Under the pieces are notes generated by a model. That model did not search any database and was not told the DNA's origin. It saw nothing but the letters and a program-made list of their open reading frames with translations. A stretch of 64,000 nt of DNA from positions 62,001 through 126,000 of the forward strand of contig JASANG010002166.1 of assembly GCA_030248215.1 (NCBI GenBank). The letters are read 5' to 3'. Positions within the stretch are counted from its first letter, which is position 1, and every line of letters begins with the position of its first letter. The position numbers were made by a program, and so were the translations under genes. Source of the DNA: Enoplolaimus lenunculus (lineage: Eukaryota > Nematoda > Enoplea > Enoplida > Thoracostomopsidae). Positions 20,335-31,414 of this stretch are shown here, one piece after another.

Positions 20335-20487
20335 GAGAATTTCATAATTTTGTGCTTCACATCAGTAAATGCTAAACGCCAGTTATTTGTTCTAATTTAC
20401 CCCACGTCGTTTAGTTGTTGTGCACTTGGTCAATTTTGAGTAGTCGTTCCGTCTGTCGAAGACTTCAGAAAATCGTTCCCTGAGCGA

Positions 20488-21016
20488 ATGAGCCGGTTTC
20501 GTCGAAAATTACTTAATCATCATAACTTTAAAAGACGAGGGTATCTGAAGTTCGGTTTGAAACTTTTTACCGTTTTATATACCGACCAGAGCACGCAACG
20601 TACATCATCGTATGAAAGAAATCGACCAAATATAATATGGTGCAATTGATAATGCACCGGTTGGCCCATGTTTCTTTTATGGCCGTCCCGGTTTCTGGCG
20701 GGTCTGTAAAAGAGTACGCGTATATTCTAGACTACAGTTTTTTGCTTAGGCTTAGGCTTATGCTTAGGAATACGCTTTATCTACTACGGCCTTAAAAGTA
20801 ACATTGGCCCACAGGTTTAACGAATATAATGAAGAGAATCCGGCCACGTCGATATACCCCATAGTAAATGGGATGGTGTCGATTGAAAACGCAATCCGTG
20901 CTGGATTCGCTCCGTTGTACGTAAACACTGAACGTACCAATTTACATGAATCTCAAAATTCGTTGCAAGACATCTTGTCGTCCAACAGTGTCCAAACGCC
21001 TATTAAATATATCTAA
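20488..21016 (+). CDS. Possible two-exon gene whose intron is a family A MITE
   Basis: Exon 1, 20488-20639, opens with ATG and encodes MSRFRRKLLNHHNFKRRGYL, then KFGLKLFTVLY and ...RNRPNII, ending in phase 2 at a GTGCAA donor. Exon 2 starts at 20815 after CCCACAG. The join TG|G makes Trp, and the frame continues FNEYNEENPATSIYPIVNGM and VSIENAIRAGFAPLY. A possible further donor (GTAAAC) lies after 20919; otherwise the frame runs into a family T element and stops at 21016. The 175-nt intron is made almost wholly of the family A MITE at 20663-20809. I do not recognise the protein. It is basic at the N-terminus with a short hydrophobic run. It could also be two chance open frames, since no homology supports it. 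Confidence 0.35.
20663..20809. mobile_element. MITE family A, GGCTTA core (copy 4)
   Basis: The ends are GGCCCATGTTTCTTTTATGG and the inverted CCTTAAAAGTAACATTGGCC. It fills the proposed intron at 20640-20814, and its right end is 4-5 nt from the AG. Confidence 0.85.
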
Positions 21017-21138
21017 ACATAATCCTAAGCGTAATTTTAAACCTAAGCGTTTTATAATGAGTGTTCAACTGTCGAGTTGATGAAATTTCGGATTACAAGT
21101 TGTCGGGCGACGAGTTGATGTGCGACGAATTGTCGTGA
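20951..21138. mobile_element. MITE, TCACGACAATTCG family (T), copy 2
   Basis: It has the ACATCTTGTCG, CAGTGTCCAAA and GATTACAAGTTGTCGGGCGA blocks of copy 1 and ends ACGAATTGTCGTGA. The left end is diverged. Confidence 0.65.
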
Positions 21139-21472
21139 TACCCAGTTTCATACTTTTACTGTACGCGTCATCAACTCTAAAGGTATTAGTATTCATTGAC
21201 TGTGCTAAGTGTTTAATATTTTAGTCAGGAGCGTAAACCAGGATTTTATTTCGCGAAGAAATACAATTTGGTCTAATTTTTTTTGGAAAGCGAGCATAGC
21301 GAACGGGTAAATCTTTTAGCATATGCCGGATATTCTACAGGTTGTAAAAAGGCAATTTTCTAGTATTTCAAGCAATTTTGAAGGAATATATCGCTCAATC
21401 GCTCCCCGTTTATAAAACCTGTTGGTTTTGTTTTAACATTATACCTGCGTGAAAGAAACATACCAATAATGA

Positions 21473-21667
21473 CCCATGTATAAAACAGGGCCGGAACAGT
21501 AGTATATATAAGCATATTCCTAAGCCTAAGCCTAAACCTAAGTGTATAGATGAGCCTATTCCTAAGCCTAAGCCTAAGCCTAAGCAAAAAGATTAGTCTG
21601 AAGCTTAAACTGACTATTAATATAGCCCGTCCGGAAAACGATCCGGTCCTGTTCTATACATGGGCCC
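21473..21667. mobile_element. MITE family B, GGCTTA core
   Basis: The ends are CCCATGTATAAAACAGGGCC and the inverted GGTCCTGTTCTATACATGGG, nearly perfect over 20 bp. The core has two runs of CCTAAG. Confidence 0.85.
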
Positions 21668-22691
21668 CAATAATAATATAAATCTGTCAGCGTATCCAAA
21701 TATTATTCACGTCTGTAGTCTTCCCCTAAAGGCAGGTTGAATTTAAACTTTACATTCAATTAAACTTCGAGCAGATACGTCAAAACAAAAAGCCGATATG
21801 CATCAACTTGCGGTTTGAACTCTGAAGCGATTCTGAAAAATAGCACAAGTTCCGGCCATTTTAATTTTGCTTATAACAAAACCGCTTTGTTGAATAAAGT
21901 TTTATAATTCAAACTTTTGACACTGTCAGTATAGATTTAGATTATTTTGCGAAACGGAAGCTATATGAACCTTAGTATAAAAAATACTGTTTAAATTCAT
22001 GACCAGCTGTCCACGATGACAAAAGCATGGAGCATCCTATCGCCAGTTGATGATAGGTACTGTAACTTTTGAAACAGGAAGAATTTACATGGTTATAAAA
22101 GTGTTCATTTGACACGACCAGGTGTAAAAGACAACGTCCCACCTAAAGATCAGGGGAAACGTTTTTTGCGGGACTGCACCGCAGTAAGCTTAACGTTTAA
22201 CCTATTTTTGCTTAGTTTTGGGTTTAGGCTTAATAGGTATAAGCTCATTTTTGCGTTTAGGTTTAGACTCAGGCTTTCACTTACGCTTAGGAATCTATAC
22301 GCTGGCCACGCACCAACAAAACCATTTAGGTATCGCCACGTTTATGATAGGTTTTATAACTTTTGAACCAGAAATCAATTTAGAATCAACGGATTTGAAT
22401 TTTAATGCTTCAATTGAATTAAACGTTTTTAGGTAAATACCAGAATTGTTCTGTGAATTACGAGTGTAGGACAAATAGTAATGGTATGTGCTTGACCGTT
22501 ATGAACATGGCATAAGCCATTGTTCGCAGAATGCTAGTGTACGTGCACTACTGTATGCCAAAATTGCTAAGAATAAAAAGAGATTATATGCTCATGACGA
22601 AACCTGCACATGCAAGTTGCAAGTTTTTGCCGCAAAAACTTACACGTGTGGATATTACTTTAGATTCTGATTTTTTAATGCGTGGTTTACA

Positions 22692-22966
22692 TTAATTTGT
22701 GTACGCGATGTGAAAATTCTCATCGGCTATGGACGCTTGCTTAATATTGATATTTTTCGTAAGTTTTCAAACGCAACCACAGCTACGATGTATTTCGAAT
22801 CACTAAACCACAAAGCGCTAAAATTTATTTAAAACACAACTACAATTACAGGTTTTGGATTTTTAAAGCCTTGCCGTTTGTTAACCAACGCTAGCTGCTG
22901 CATTTCAAATAGCAAAAGTCGCCGTCCATAGCCGGTGAGAATTTCCACATCGCGTACACAAATTAA
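22692..22966. mobile_element. TTAA-flanked MITE with inverted repeats of over 40 bp (Q)
   Basis: TTAA at 22692 and 22963 flanks inverted repeats that begin TTTGTGTACGCGATGTG; they match for about 40 bp with a few differences. TTAA target duplication is typical of piggyBac-type transposases. Confidence 0.85.
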
Positions 22967-23012
22967 GTCTTTATGATCTGCCCCTCAATTTTGAGATTTT
23001 ACAATCTACATA

Positions 23013-23247
23013 AAGCCCTATTCACACTTGCAAGTTTTGTCCAAAATCCCGTTTGACAAGTTAGCAGCTGCAAATGATCCATAAAAAATCATAGCTAGAA
23101 ATTTAGTTCATATGTGTGAACAACCATTGAAGTTCACTGAATTTATTGCAGCCACTTTCTCATTGGCTGATGAAAAAATACACATTCTGCGTGCAATTTG
23201 CAGCTGCAACTGCTCGTAGCAAAATCTTGCACGTGTGAATAGGGCTT
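23013..23247. mobile_element. MITE, AAGCCCTATTCACACGTGCA family (D), copy 2
   Basis: The ends are AAGCCCTATTCACACTTGCA and the inverted GCACGTGTGAATAGGGCTT. It shares the ATGTGTGAACAACC...TTGAAGTTCACTGAATT block with copy 1. Confidence 0.9.
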
Positions 23248-23811
23248 ACCTTAAAATTGTATAATTGCTTTATTTCTGATCGTAACATTATTTCATTACG
23301 TCATTCATTCACAATTGCTTATAAATAAATGATTAAGCGAAACAATATTGAGGCAGTGATGATTTTTAACATATATGCTTGCGATTTTAGGTACAGAGGT
23401 GTACACAAAGAAAAAATAGCTAAAATGTCGACTCCCGAAAGTTCTGGAGTGACCTGAAAAAGCACTTAACAAGATTTAAAATAACATTCTTCATCTTGGA
23501 GGTCAAAAAATCCTTTTCAACGAGAGTGTACTCTTCCGAAATGGGATCCTAGCTAACTGTCACGATCTTAGGTCAAGCATTCACTTAAATAACTCTTAAA
23601 ATCGACAATAGTTCTATATGATGGCCAGCAGGTTATGCATATTATTCCGATAAAATTTGAAGTACAGCAGAAAAGCTGACAGTGAACTTACCTATAGCAG
23701 ATTAAAAAGCAAAAAGGCAATTGTGGACATATGCTTCAATAATTTATTTTTCAAGTTACACATCATTATTTTAAAATAATCGTTTGACGGTTATCACAAT
23801 TTAACGCCTTA

Positions 23812-23980
23812 GTGAGGCTCTTAACCTTTGATGACGTCCGACGCCGCCCGTCAGCGCGTGTCACCGTACGTCACCGTACGGTATCGGAACGCGAATTAGT
23901 CACCTAACCGTAATTGTTGACGGACTGCAAACGGACGGCATCGAACAGCGCAGCACGCCAAGTATAACACCACCCTTAAC
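23812..23980. mobile_element. GC-rich fold-back element (family E), copy 1
   Basis: Inverted and direct copies of ACGTCACCGTACGG and GACGGACTGC lie between the ends AGGCTCTTAACCTTTG and AGTATAACACCACCCTTAA. It is far richer in CpG than its surroundings. Confidence 0.65.
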
Positions 23981-24303
23981 TATTTGTCTTAGAACTAAAG
24001 CGTACTTACGTAGAACGTGTGAACGCTATAAGTATTACACAACATATTGCAATTATGGTTTAAATTTTGAATTTGATGGCATAATAAAAGTTTTGAAAGC
24101 AACAAATTTCGAAAATGTTCATTTCGTATTTCAAATGCTTATGTACGAACTTACAGGGCCATATACAAAGAGAGAGATACTGATACGGCGGGCGAAAAAT
24201 GTCTAAAATATTTTACCAAAACGTATGATTAATTTCAAATACCGACTGTGTCAAATCTTCTATCGGATCTTCGAGCAATTATGGCTTCTATATATACTCA
24301 AAT

Positions 24304-24478
24304 CGGCCAATGTCTTGAACTTGGTCGTAAAAGAAGTATCAACATTTTCCTAAGCTTAAACGTAACAGCGAGCTTAACCGTACGCCTAAGCCTAAGCAAA
24401 ATTAGTCTAAAGCGTAAGCTTACTCTATTGCTGTTCCGCAAAAAAAACATTTTGCCCCTTATATTGTTACATGAGCCT
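24304..24478. mobile_element. Diverged MITE family B, GGCTTA core
   Basis: It starts GGCCAATGTCTTGAACTTGG and ends CATTTTGCCCCTTATATTG before TTACATGAG. The core is CCTAAG hexamers. Confidence 0.65.
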
Positions 24479-24967
24479 CTAGTCTATAACATTTCCTCAT
24501 ATCCTTAGTTTCTGTTGCGTCTAATAATCGTGAGAAATTTTACAAATACTACTTAGTAACTTTTTGTTACGAACTCAAAACATTCTCCACTCTTAATTGG
24601 TGCGGTCGTTTTTTCGCCGAACACCGATTCGTTGCGGTGATTCTTGCAAAAAAGTATTGAGGACGTTTGAAGTTTATTTTTAAAGTATACACGGTGGAAA
24701 ATGGCGAAAACAATCAGCAAAAGCCTTTAGACTTGCATTATAAATACTTGTAATGCGGTTAGAAATATTTTTCAAATTTGTTTGTGGCACAGTACACGGC
24801 GATTCCCAAACGACGCCACCCGGTCCTGAACGGCACAGGTTGGCAATTAAATTGGCAACACTTATAGCAAAACCCTAAACTGCGATCAAAAGAAAACAAA
24901 ATTGGAATAGAACTTAGGGTAGGAACCAGCTCAACAGGAAACTAAAATCAACATTTTGTGTTATGAT

Positions 24968-25117
24968 TTAGTCTAACACTAAAATGGCGTTCGGTAACTC
25001 GTTGGCTCGCTTGGCAACTCTTTCCACTATTATCTCACTCGGCCTACCCCCCTCTTCAAATTTCAGGATCTGCCATTCACTAACTGGGATATTGGCTTCA
25101 TAGCCCTTGTGTGCCAT
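24968..25117 (-). CDS. Small open reading frame, 49 aa, unknown
   Basis: ATG in good context (AAAAATGGC) opens MAHKGYEANIPVSEWQILKF, then EEGGRPSEIIVERVAKRANE and LPNAILVLD, then stop. The composition is protein-like (a charged amphipathic helix). The frame extends upstream without a stop for 24 codons, so it may instead be a terminal exon. No family is recognised and no neighbour explains it. Confidence 0.25.
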   Translation of the reverse strand: MAHKGYEANIPVSEWQILKFEEGGRPSEIIVERVAKRANELPNAILVLD

Positions 25118-25923
25118 TTTTACTATCCCACAGCCTTTGATAACCTTGACTGTTATTCGTTGGAAATAAATTAAACAACGCGTCGTCACAATTTAATAAA
25201 ATTCAAGCGAACAGACCGTACAAAAAACTGCAGTCAAGTGCACAGAAATATTAGCAATATAAAGATGGTACGTTGCAAAACCCAATCGGTCTCTGAACGT
25301 CCCGTAAACACGTGTCTAAACAAGCGAGTTTATCTCATTCGTAGCGGTTTAGCTCTAAAGGTCCTTTGTGGAAAAGGTCAGAAACAAAAATTGTTTTAAT
25401 TGGTTCAATTTGCGATCGAAAGTTTGTTGTTCCCTTGCGAGTATAAACCTTTGTTTGCAGCGGTGCGCATAAAACTGTACCGCTTTAATATATGTTATAT
25501 TTTATATAGTAGCACTTTAATATATGAGTTAAACTGGAATATTTGTAGTTGAGTTGTTTGCGAAAATATGAAATCTAGTTCCTCAGTTAAAATTGTGCCC
25601 GTATGATTTTGAGTATTCGTGCTAATTTCAAAAATTATGTCCTGATGCCAATATTTCATTTGATTACAGGAGCCCGAAAAGGTTTGTTAAAAATTTAGGG
25701 GGCAACGGAAGAACAGAGAAAACTGCCGCCCGCTACTAACAGCTTCGCCCCCTGTGCTCCGAATTTTATCAAAACATTAAAACAATTTTATGTTTGGAAA
25801 ATTTTTTTGAACCTTTAGAAATTGTGATACCCCCTCAGTCAAGAATTTCTAGTCGTGGGACTGCCTTCACAAGTTTTCAATTGCGTCTTTAATGTTTCAA
25901 TTTTTGTCTAATTAGTTCCACTA

Positions 25924-26200
25924 GTGGATCCAAAGTGGGGGCGTACGTCCCCTCATCAGAAATTTTTTGTGTTAAATGTTAAGGTCCCCTACCTTACAAT
26001 TTTTCCACTCGGAAAGTTTTTTTGTAAAAAACAATTATTCCCGCAGCATTTTTTGTTATAATATGGTAAGGTGCAATGTTTCTCCCTCAAAAAATTATTT
26101 GGTGATAAAATGGTAAGGTCCCATCTTACAATTTTTGCAATTCATAACATTTGTCAGCCCGCCCCCTCGTCAGAAATTTTTGGATCCGCCTCTGATTATA
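25924..26200. mobile_element. MITE, GTGGATCC/GGCGGATCC family (G)
   Basis: The left end is TAGTGGATCCAAAGTGGGGG; the right end, inverted, is CAGAGGCGGATCCAAAAATT. Both are followed by TTTCTGA(T/C)GAGGGG. Confidence 0.65.
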
Positions 26201-27032
26201 GTTCTTTAATTTACGTTATAATCTTAACAGAATTTCATGTCACGCAGCTATTGACATTAAACCACAGTTGATATGACCTCTTACCAATGCGTTCACAAAG
26301 GCTTGAAACTTTAACGACCCCAAAATATAACCAGAACCGCAGTGTTGCCCTGATGAAAAATGTAATCAGAATAATTATGGTAGATTTCAGCAGTAATAAT
26401 CTTATTCCTACTCAAAACAGGGAAGACTGGAAATTTCAACTAGAACGTTACTAAATTAACAGCTACAAGAGCGCAACAATTTTAAAATCAACGAAATTTG
26501 ACGCCGGGGATGAACAGCTGAAATATGACCCATTTAAATGTTTAATTCTGGTAAAAATACACAAAAACAAGCCTACAAAATTGAGCATAACGTTTGTGCT
26601 GTATATTTCTCGAAGAAATATAAAATACAAAAAGACTGGTTGAATCGAGCGTTGAATACTGAGTTCTTCACTATCCTAATTGCTGGTATATAATTTGATT
26701 GACTCACTAAAAGATTAAACTAACTTGAATTACGCTCAAGCTAATTTAGCAGCATTAAACTAACTTTTTAGAAGCGCACACTAATTTAGCAGCATTAAAC
26801 TAACTTTTTAGATTAACTCAAAATCTTACATATTTTTAGTTTAAGCTAAACTTAATGAATTCTTTTAGATACGCCTAATTTTTGGGCTGTTCTTGCTACT
26901 TGAACCAAAAATAAGTTCACTCAAACTCACGTTAGTTAGTCCGTCCATCCATTTAAGTTTTACATAAAATGGTAATCAAGTTTTGTTAAACTATAACTTA
27001 AGTGTCAGTTTTTAGAGTCTAATAACTGTTTC

Positions 27033-27292
27033 AAGGTTGCACTACACTTTTGTTAACGTCCGATGCCGACTGTCGCCAGTCCGGCGCCATCTGTCACCCA
27101 TCCGGCGCCGTCCGTCACCCGTACCGTAGCGTCCGGTGCCGTCCGTCGCCCATACAGTACCGTCCGGCGATGTCCATCACCCGTCCGGCACTGTGCCTCA
27201 CCCGTACGGCGCCGTGCGTCCCCATACATTACCGTGCGGTAGCGTACACGGATTACTCACGTACCATATGGTATGTTGACGGACGGCACAAT
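27033..27292. mobile_element. GC-rich element (family E), copy 2
   Basis: Tandem GTCCGGCGCCGTCCGTCACC-type units of about 26 bp fill the middle. It starts AAGGTTGCACTACACTTTTG. Confidence 0.65.
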
Positions 27293-27837
27293 TAAATTCT
27301 AAAAGTTATTTGCTTATACGAGCAGATCGTACATTTCATTGCGACATAAGAACCTATGGAAACACTAAAATTGTTGCAAACCCAACTTAAACTTTTGTGT
27401 GACAGCTGAAAACATTCGATTTTAATGTTCCACAACCATCGATTTATACTTAGGATAGCTTGGCAAATATACAAACCAAATGTCCAGCTAAAAACTTTAT
27501 ACAATACAGAATATAATTTAAAATATTTTGGTATACTTGAAACACGGGATAAAGAAGAAGACCGATACAGAACATCGTCGACGTATCTTATTGTCATTGA
27601 AGCGCGCCAAAAGTTTAGCTACACTATTGGCTTTTCCGCGCGCTCGCATTCCGCGTAATTAATGGCGCGACAAAAGCATCCGACGGCACGCGAGCCGGAT
27701 ATCCTGTCAACGAAAACAGAGTAGTGGCTGGTGCCAGTGAATTGCGCGGTTTTAAATAACGAGAGATTGTTTGAAAATCAAGAAAATCATTGCGCCAAAC
27801 TTAACCAGCGGCGCATACACGGCGTAATATACGGGGA

Positions 27838-28305
27838 TGCAGTGCCGGAGCAGTCAAGGGTGGGCGCTACCGCCCAAACTCCAGAAAGAGGCCCTAATGT
27901 AGAGGTGGATTCGTAATTTATCCGTGTTTTATCTGAGGTTATCCGAGCTCACGATCGCGTTTGATAGCTGAGAGGTAAACTTCCAAAAACAGTTTCACAC
28001 AAAAGCGGCAAAAGGGTGGACCTGAGGCAGCACACGGCACACCTCACTCCAGAACTGTTTTTATTACTGTTCTTGAATGTTCCCAGTTCGGGTGAATTAT
28101 ATTATCTTAAGAAAATTGCAGGTCAGCGAGTGTAGGGAGCGAGAAAAATTGTTAGCATTAAGCAACCTGTTGTTTATTTTAAGGTTTGTGTTGTATGTGA
28201 AGTCATTAAAAAATCTGGGCAAGGTAGAATACTGTCAGAAATTTACGAGCGAAACGAGCGACAAGCAGACGCATTTCAAAATTTCGGCAAATTCTGTTTC
28301 CCCAA
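27838..28305. repeat. Dispersed repeat M, copy 2
   Basis: See 12290-12745. The order of the shared blocks is the same and the copy ends at TACGAGCGAAACGAGCGACA and the following sequence. Confidence 0.6.
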
Positions 28306-28423
28306 TTGGGGTATAGGTGTGGCAGCTTCGGCGCAGTCGAACGATATATTTCTACGAAATTTCTAGAGACGAAAGAAATGAAATTTTAACAGGCTACAGG
28401 AACCAAGAAAAGATGAGAGGCGA

Positions 28424-28590
28424 AACATTTTTCTGTGAGAATAGACTACAGTAAGTTCGATCCTTAGATTAATTTTTTGCTTTAGGCTCAAACCTACTGG
28501 TTATAAGCTGATTCTTACGCTTATGCTTAGGCTTAAGCTTAGGAGTATGCTTATACTATTGTTCCGTCCCTGTTCTATACACAGGTCGGC
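28424..28590. mobile_element. MITE family B, GGCTTA core (partial)
   Basis: It begins ATTTTTCTGTGAGAATAGAC and ends CCGTCCCTGTTCTATACACA, with GGCTTA hexamers between. Confidence 0.7.
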
Positions 28591-29436
28591 GACACAATAA
28601 ACCTGCTTGATATTTGAGTCAAAACAATAAAGTTACAAACTTCCGAAACGAAATTTTAGTTATACAACTTTGAACTTTAAATTTTTGGTCTGTGTATATA
28701 TATTCTTTTCATTAAAATACAGTAGCACTTTTTTCACTTCCAAGACTGAAACTCATCGAAGATGACTTTCGTGTCGGTTAACAAATGCTAAGATATACAG
28801 ATTTAGAAATTTTCTATATTAATATTTGATAAAAGGAATATCAGCAAGCGTGGAAAATAGAATTTTGAATATGGTTCATAAAATAAACTACTTCTGTCGC
28901 GAGTATACAGCGCTTCAGCTAATGTGAAAAACTATACAAGTTGGTTGTTAATGATGCGCTCAGCTATAACGCAATACTGTACAGAATGGGGTGAGTCCGC
29001 GAAAGCATATATTGACCCAGGTCTTTAAAGTTATAATACGCACCTGTCTCGTCTAACCATATTCGATCCCTTCATGTTTTAATAAAAACAGTAATTTAGC
29101 AAATGGTTATAAAAGGTTTTTGGTTTAAATGCTGCAATATTCTTTTCCGCAGCTGTTTTCATATACTAATTTTGTACCGGTTACGACGAATTGTATGGAA
29201 AAATTTGCTGTTTTGTATTAATAATGTAATTCATTTAATTTTCAACTTTTCAACAAATTTACCTCAAAAAATTGACCAATGATTTTAAAAGAAATATACA
29301 GTCTCAACGTTTTGCACGTGTTGGCTCTAAGGACAACGTCAGCATATAATGCAAGTGCGCTACAGCACATATCGCCAGCATATAAATTATATAATTTGAG
29401 CCAATCTGCAGAACAGGGCTGTAACAGTAGTGTAGG

Positions 29437-29792
29437 ATGCAACCGAAGGTGAAACATATCTGAGCTGTAACTGGAGCAGGAGGTAAGCGAGACCTACCGG
29501 AATAGAAACCGAAGCCGGAGCGGCGGTGAGCAGAAATTAGGTAGTCAAGTTAATTATTAAGTAGTTAATTTTAGCCAACATCTGCAATATGTTGTTAATG
29601 TGTGTTTGGTTTTACGCTCCTTTTCTGGGAAATTTCGGAAATACTTCTTTAAAACTTGTGACAAAAGTAAAACGAAACGCGCTACACGGACAAATTTTGC
29701 GAAATTATGCAAAATTTTACCACCGAAATTGCCGGAACCTCCGACTAAAATTCTACCGGAGCCGGCACTGGAGCCGGAGGCCGATTCCTAAT
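29437..29792. mobile_element. MITE of the CAGGGTGCAACC family (I), diverged
   Basis: It starts GGATGCAACCGAAGGTGAAA and carries CTGGAGCAGGAGG and CTGGAGCCGGAGG motifs. No right terminus is seen. Confidence 0.5.
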
Positions 29793-30413
29793 CTTTACAT
29801 AAATCATTTTTTTGCATTAACTCCTTCAGACCAAAGAAAAAAGGTTATATAAACCTAAAAAGATAGGTTAAAATATCATCGTCTACATACAGTTTCGCTA
29901 GCATTTGAGCTAAAATTTCAATATTCAAAACACCGCAACGGTCACGATACAATGCGCCCCTAAACTGCGAGACAACAGTTGTCACCGTTAGCATCAAAGT
30001 CGACTATAAAATTGCGTCAAGTTGTTAGACAACAAAATTATTGCGCATACAAAAACTATCATAAAACTTGTGATTGGAGTCTGAAATTTGTTTTTAGAAA
30101 TTATGTCTGTCTGTTTTCTAACGTCTGTGAACGGGGTGAAAACAAGCGTATCACCGCACTCTATGTGATTATGGCATATATGGTGTCAAAACATCATTTC
30201 CACCCCGGAAAAAATAATGGTCTGATTTTCGAGTACTGAAGGCCGAGTCTGTTACCAGCTTAACGCGCTATGACGGACTCAAATATTTCGGGGCATGCCG
30301 GCGAATTTAAGTGGCATAAAAACGAGACTAATGTTTTCTAGGCGAAAGCGAAATTGTTCCACGGAATTGAGTTCCCGTCCTACCCCCCTCTTTACGGAAC
30401 TGTGCCGCTGGCT

Positions 30414-30584
30414 TTAGGCGAATCTAAACATTAGCAGTAATATTTCAGTTTTATCCATAGTGATGTTTTCATAATGCATTCCTTTAAGCACAGGTAAAAT
30501 GGATAATTTTACATCTTTGGGTGCGTCCGTAAACTGTCGTTGCGAGTCGTTCAAAGTTGCAGTAAAACCATCGTTAAACGCCAT
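30414..30584 (-). CDS. Small open reading frame, 56 aa, unknown
   Basis: ATG opens MAFNDGFTATLNDSQRQFTD, then APKDVKLSILPVLKGMHYEN and ITMDKTEILLLMFRFA, then stop. The codon pattern looks coding and the frame ends next to a family D MITE (30638). It might be an exon of a gene I cannot chain. No family is recognised. Confidence 0.25.
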   Translation of the reverse strand: MAFNDGFTATLNDSQRQFTDAPKDVKLSILPVLKGMHYENITMDKTEILLLMFRFA

Positions 30585-30637
30585 CAGCTATTTTACCGTT
30601 TATCGTTTTTCCGGTCCAGCTTTGAATTTTTACTCTA

Positions 30638-30989
30638 AAGACCCATTCACACGTGCAAGTTTTTGCAGCGCGAAGTCGCAGCTGCAACATGCACGAAATA
30701 CTCGCAGGTGCCAATATTTTCAAAGGTACATTCCGATTTACCAATCAAATTGCAGGTGCAAGAAATTCTCAAGCAACTTGCAACTGCGTTCACAGGCGCG
30801 AATTAAATTAAATAGCATGAACACCAGTGGCCACCTACCCGAGAGACTGGGGATCACATCTTACCTTGAAAGTGTATCTCATACGTAATTAAGAATATTC
30901 ATGTGAGAAAGGGTTAAATTAAATAGTATGAATACCAGTGAATAGTTAGCAGCTGCAAGAACTTCAACGATTAAGTGTGAATAGGGCTT
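30638..30989. mobile_element. MITE, AAGCCCTATTCACACGTGCA family (D), copy 3
   Basis: The ends are AAGACCCATTCACACGTGCA and the inverted GTGTGAATAGGGCTT. Internal TTAAATTAAATAG(C/T)ATGAA is repeated. Confidence 0.8.
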
Positions 30990-31166
30990 AAAGAAAATTA
31001 ATTAAGTTGTAATGGTTTTACAGGTAAAGAAGATTAAGGTATCAAAGGTAAGATAATATTTGCGCGACGTTAACAAAACAATCCGCTGGTTTTCAACTTT
31101 AAGAGCCTTTGTGGGTTCTTGGTTTGGTGCTGATGCAAATACAGTATGAACCTAAATAATTTACCA

Positions 31167-31414
31167 TAGGGTTGCGCTATGCTTGTCGTACGGCGCCGCC
31201 GCCCGCCACCGTACGGTGTCGTCTGTCATCCGTACGGCGCCGTCCGTCACCAGTACAGCGCGAGACACCAGTACAGCGCCATACGTCACCGGCCGTTAGC
31301 GTGCGTCACCAACCGTCACCATACGGTAGTGTACATGAGTACTTCGCGTACAATACGGCACCACGACGGATGGTGACCGTCGGCGGACGTGATCAAAATT
31401 ATAGCGCTACCCTT
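31167..31414. mobile_element. GC-rich element (family E), copy 3
   Basis: It starts AGGGTTGCGCTATGCTTGTC and ends ATAGCGCTACCCTT (inverted). The interior is GTACGGCGCCGTCCGTCACC-like tandem sequence. Confidence 0.75.

Larger units (their letters stand above)
11695..20487. other. Gene-poor stretch rich in MITEs, with one solo LTR
   Basis: I see no chainable gene here. It holds a family G end at 11871, family H (12096-12181), repeat M (12290-12745), family B copies (13016-13197, 16181-16338, 17965-18170), family A copies (13252-13434, 18998-20334), an I-type copy (14451-14804) and the solo LTR. The AT-rich parts between them (about 13435-14450, 14805-16180, 16340-17960 and 18170-18997) show nothing I can assign, apart from a degenerate GGCTTA-type array at about 16470-16610. 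Confidence 0.6.

Noticed and set aside
22443-22481. Tiny Cys-containing exon (NCSVNYECRTNSNG) with AG and GTATGT edges
   Set aside because: It is 39 nt with no partner exons; splice-like edges at this length occur by chance.
27292-27597. Frame starting MTIRYVDDVL, which recalls the reverse-transcriptase YVDD motif
   Set aside because: No other reverse-transcriptase motif is present around it; a four-residue match is expected by chance.
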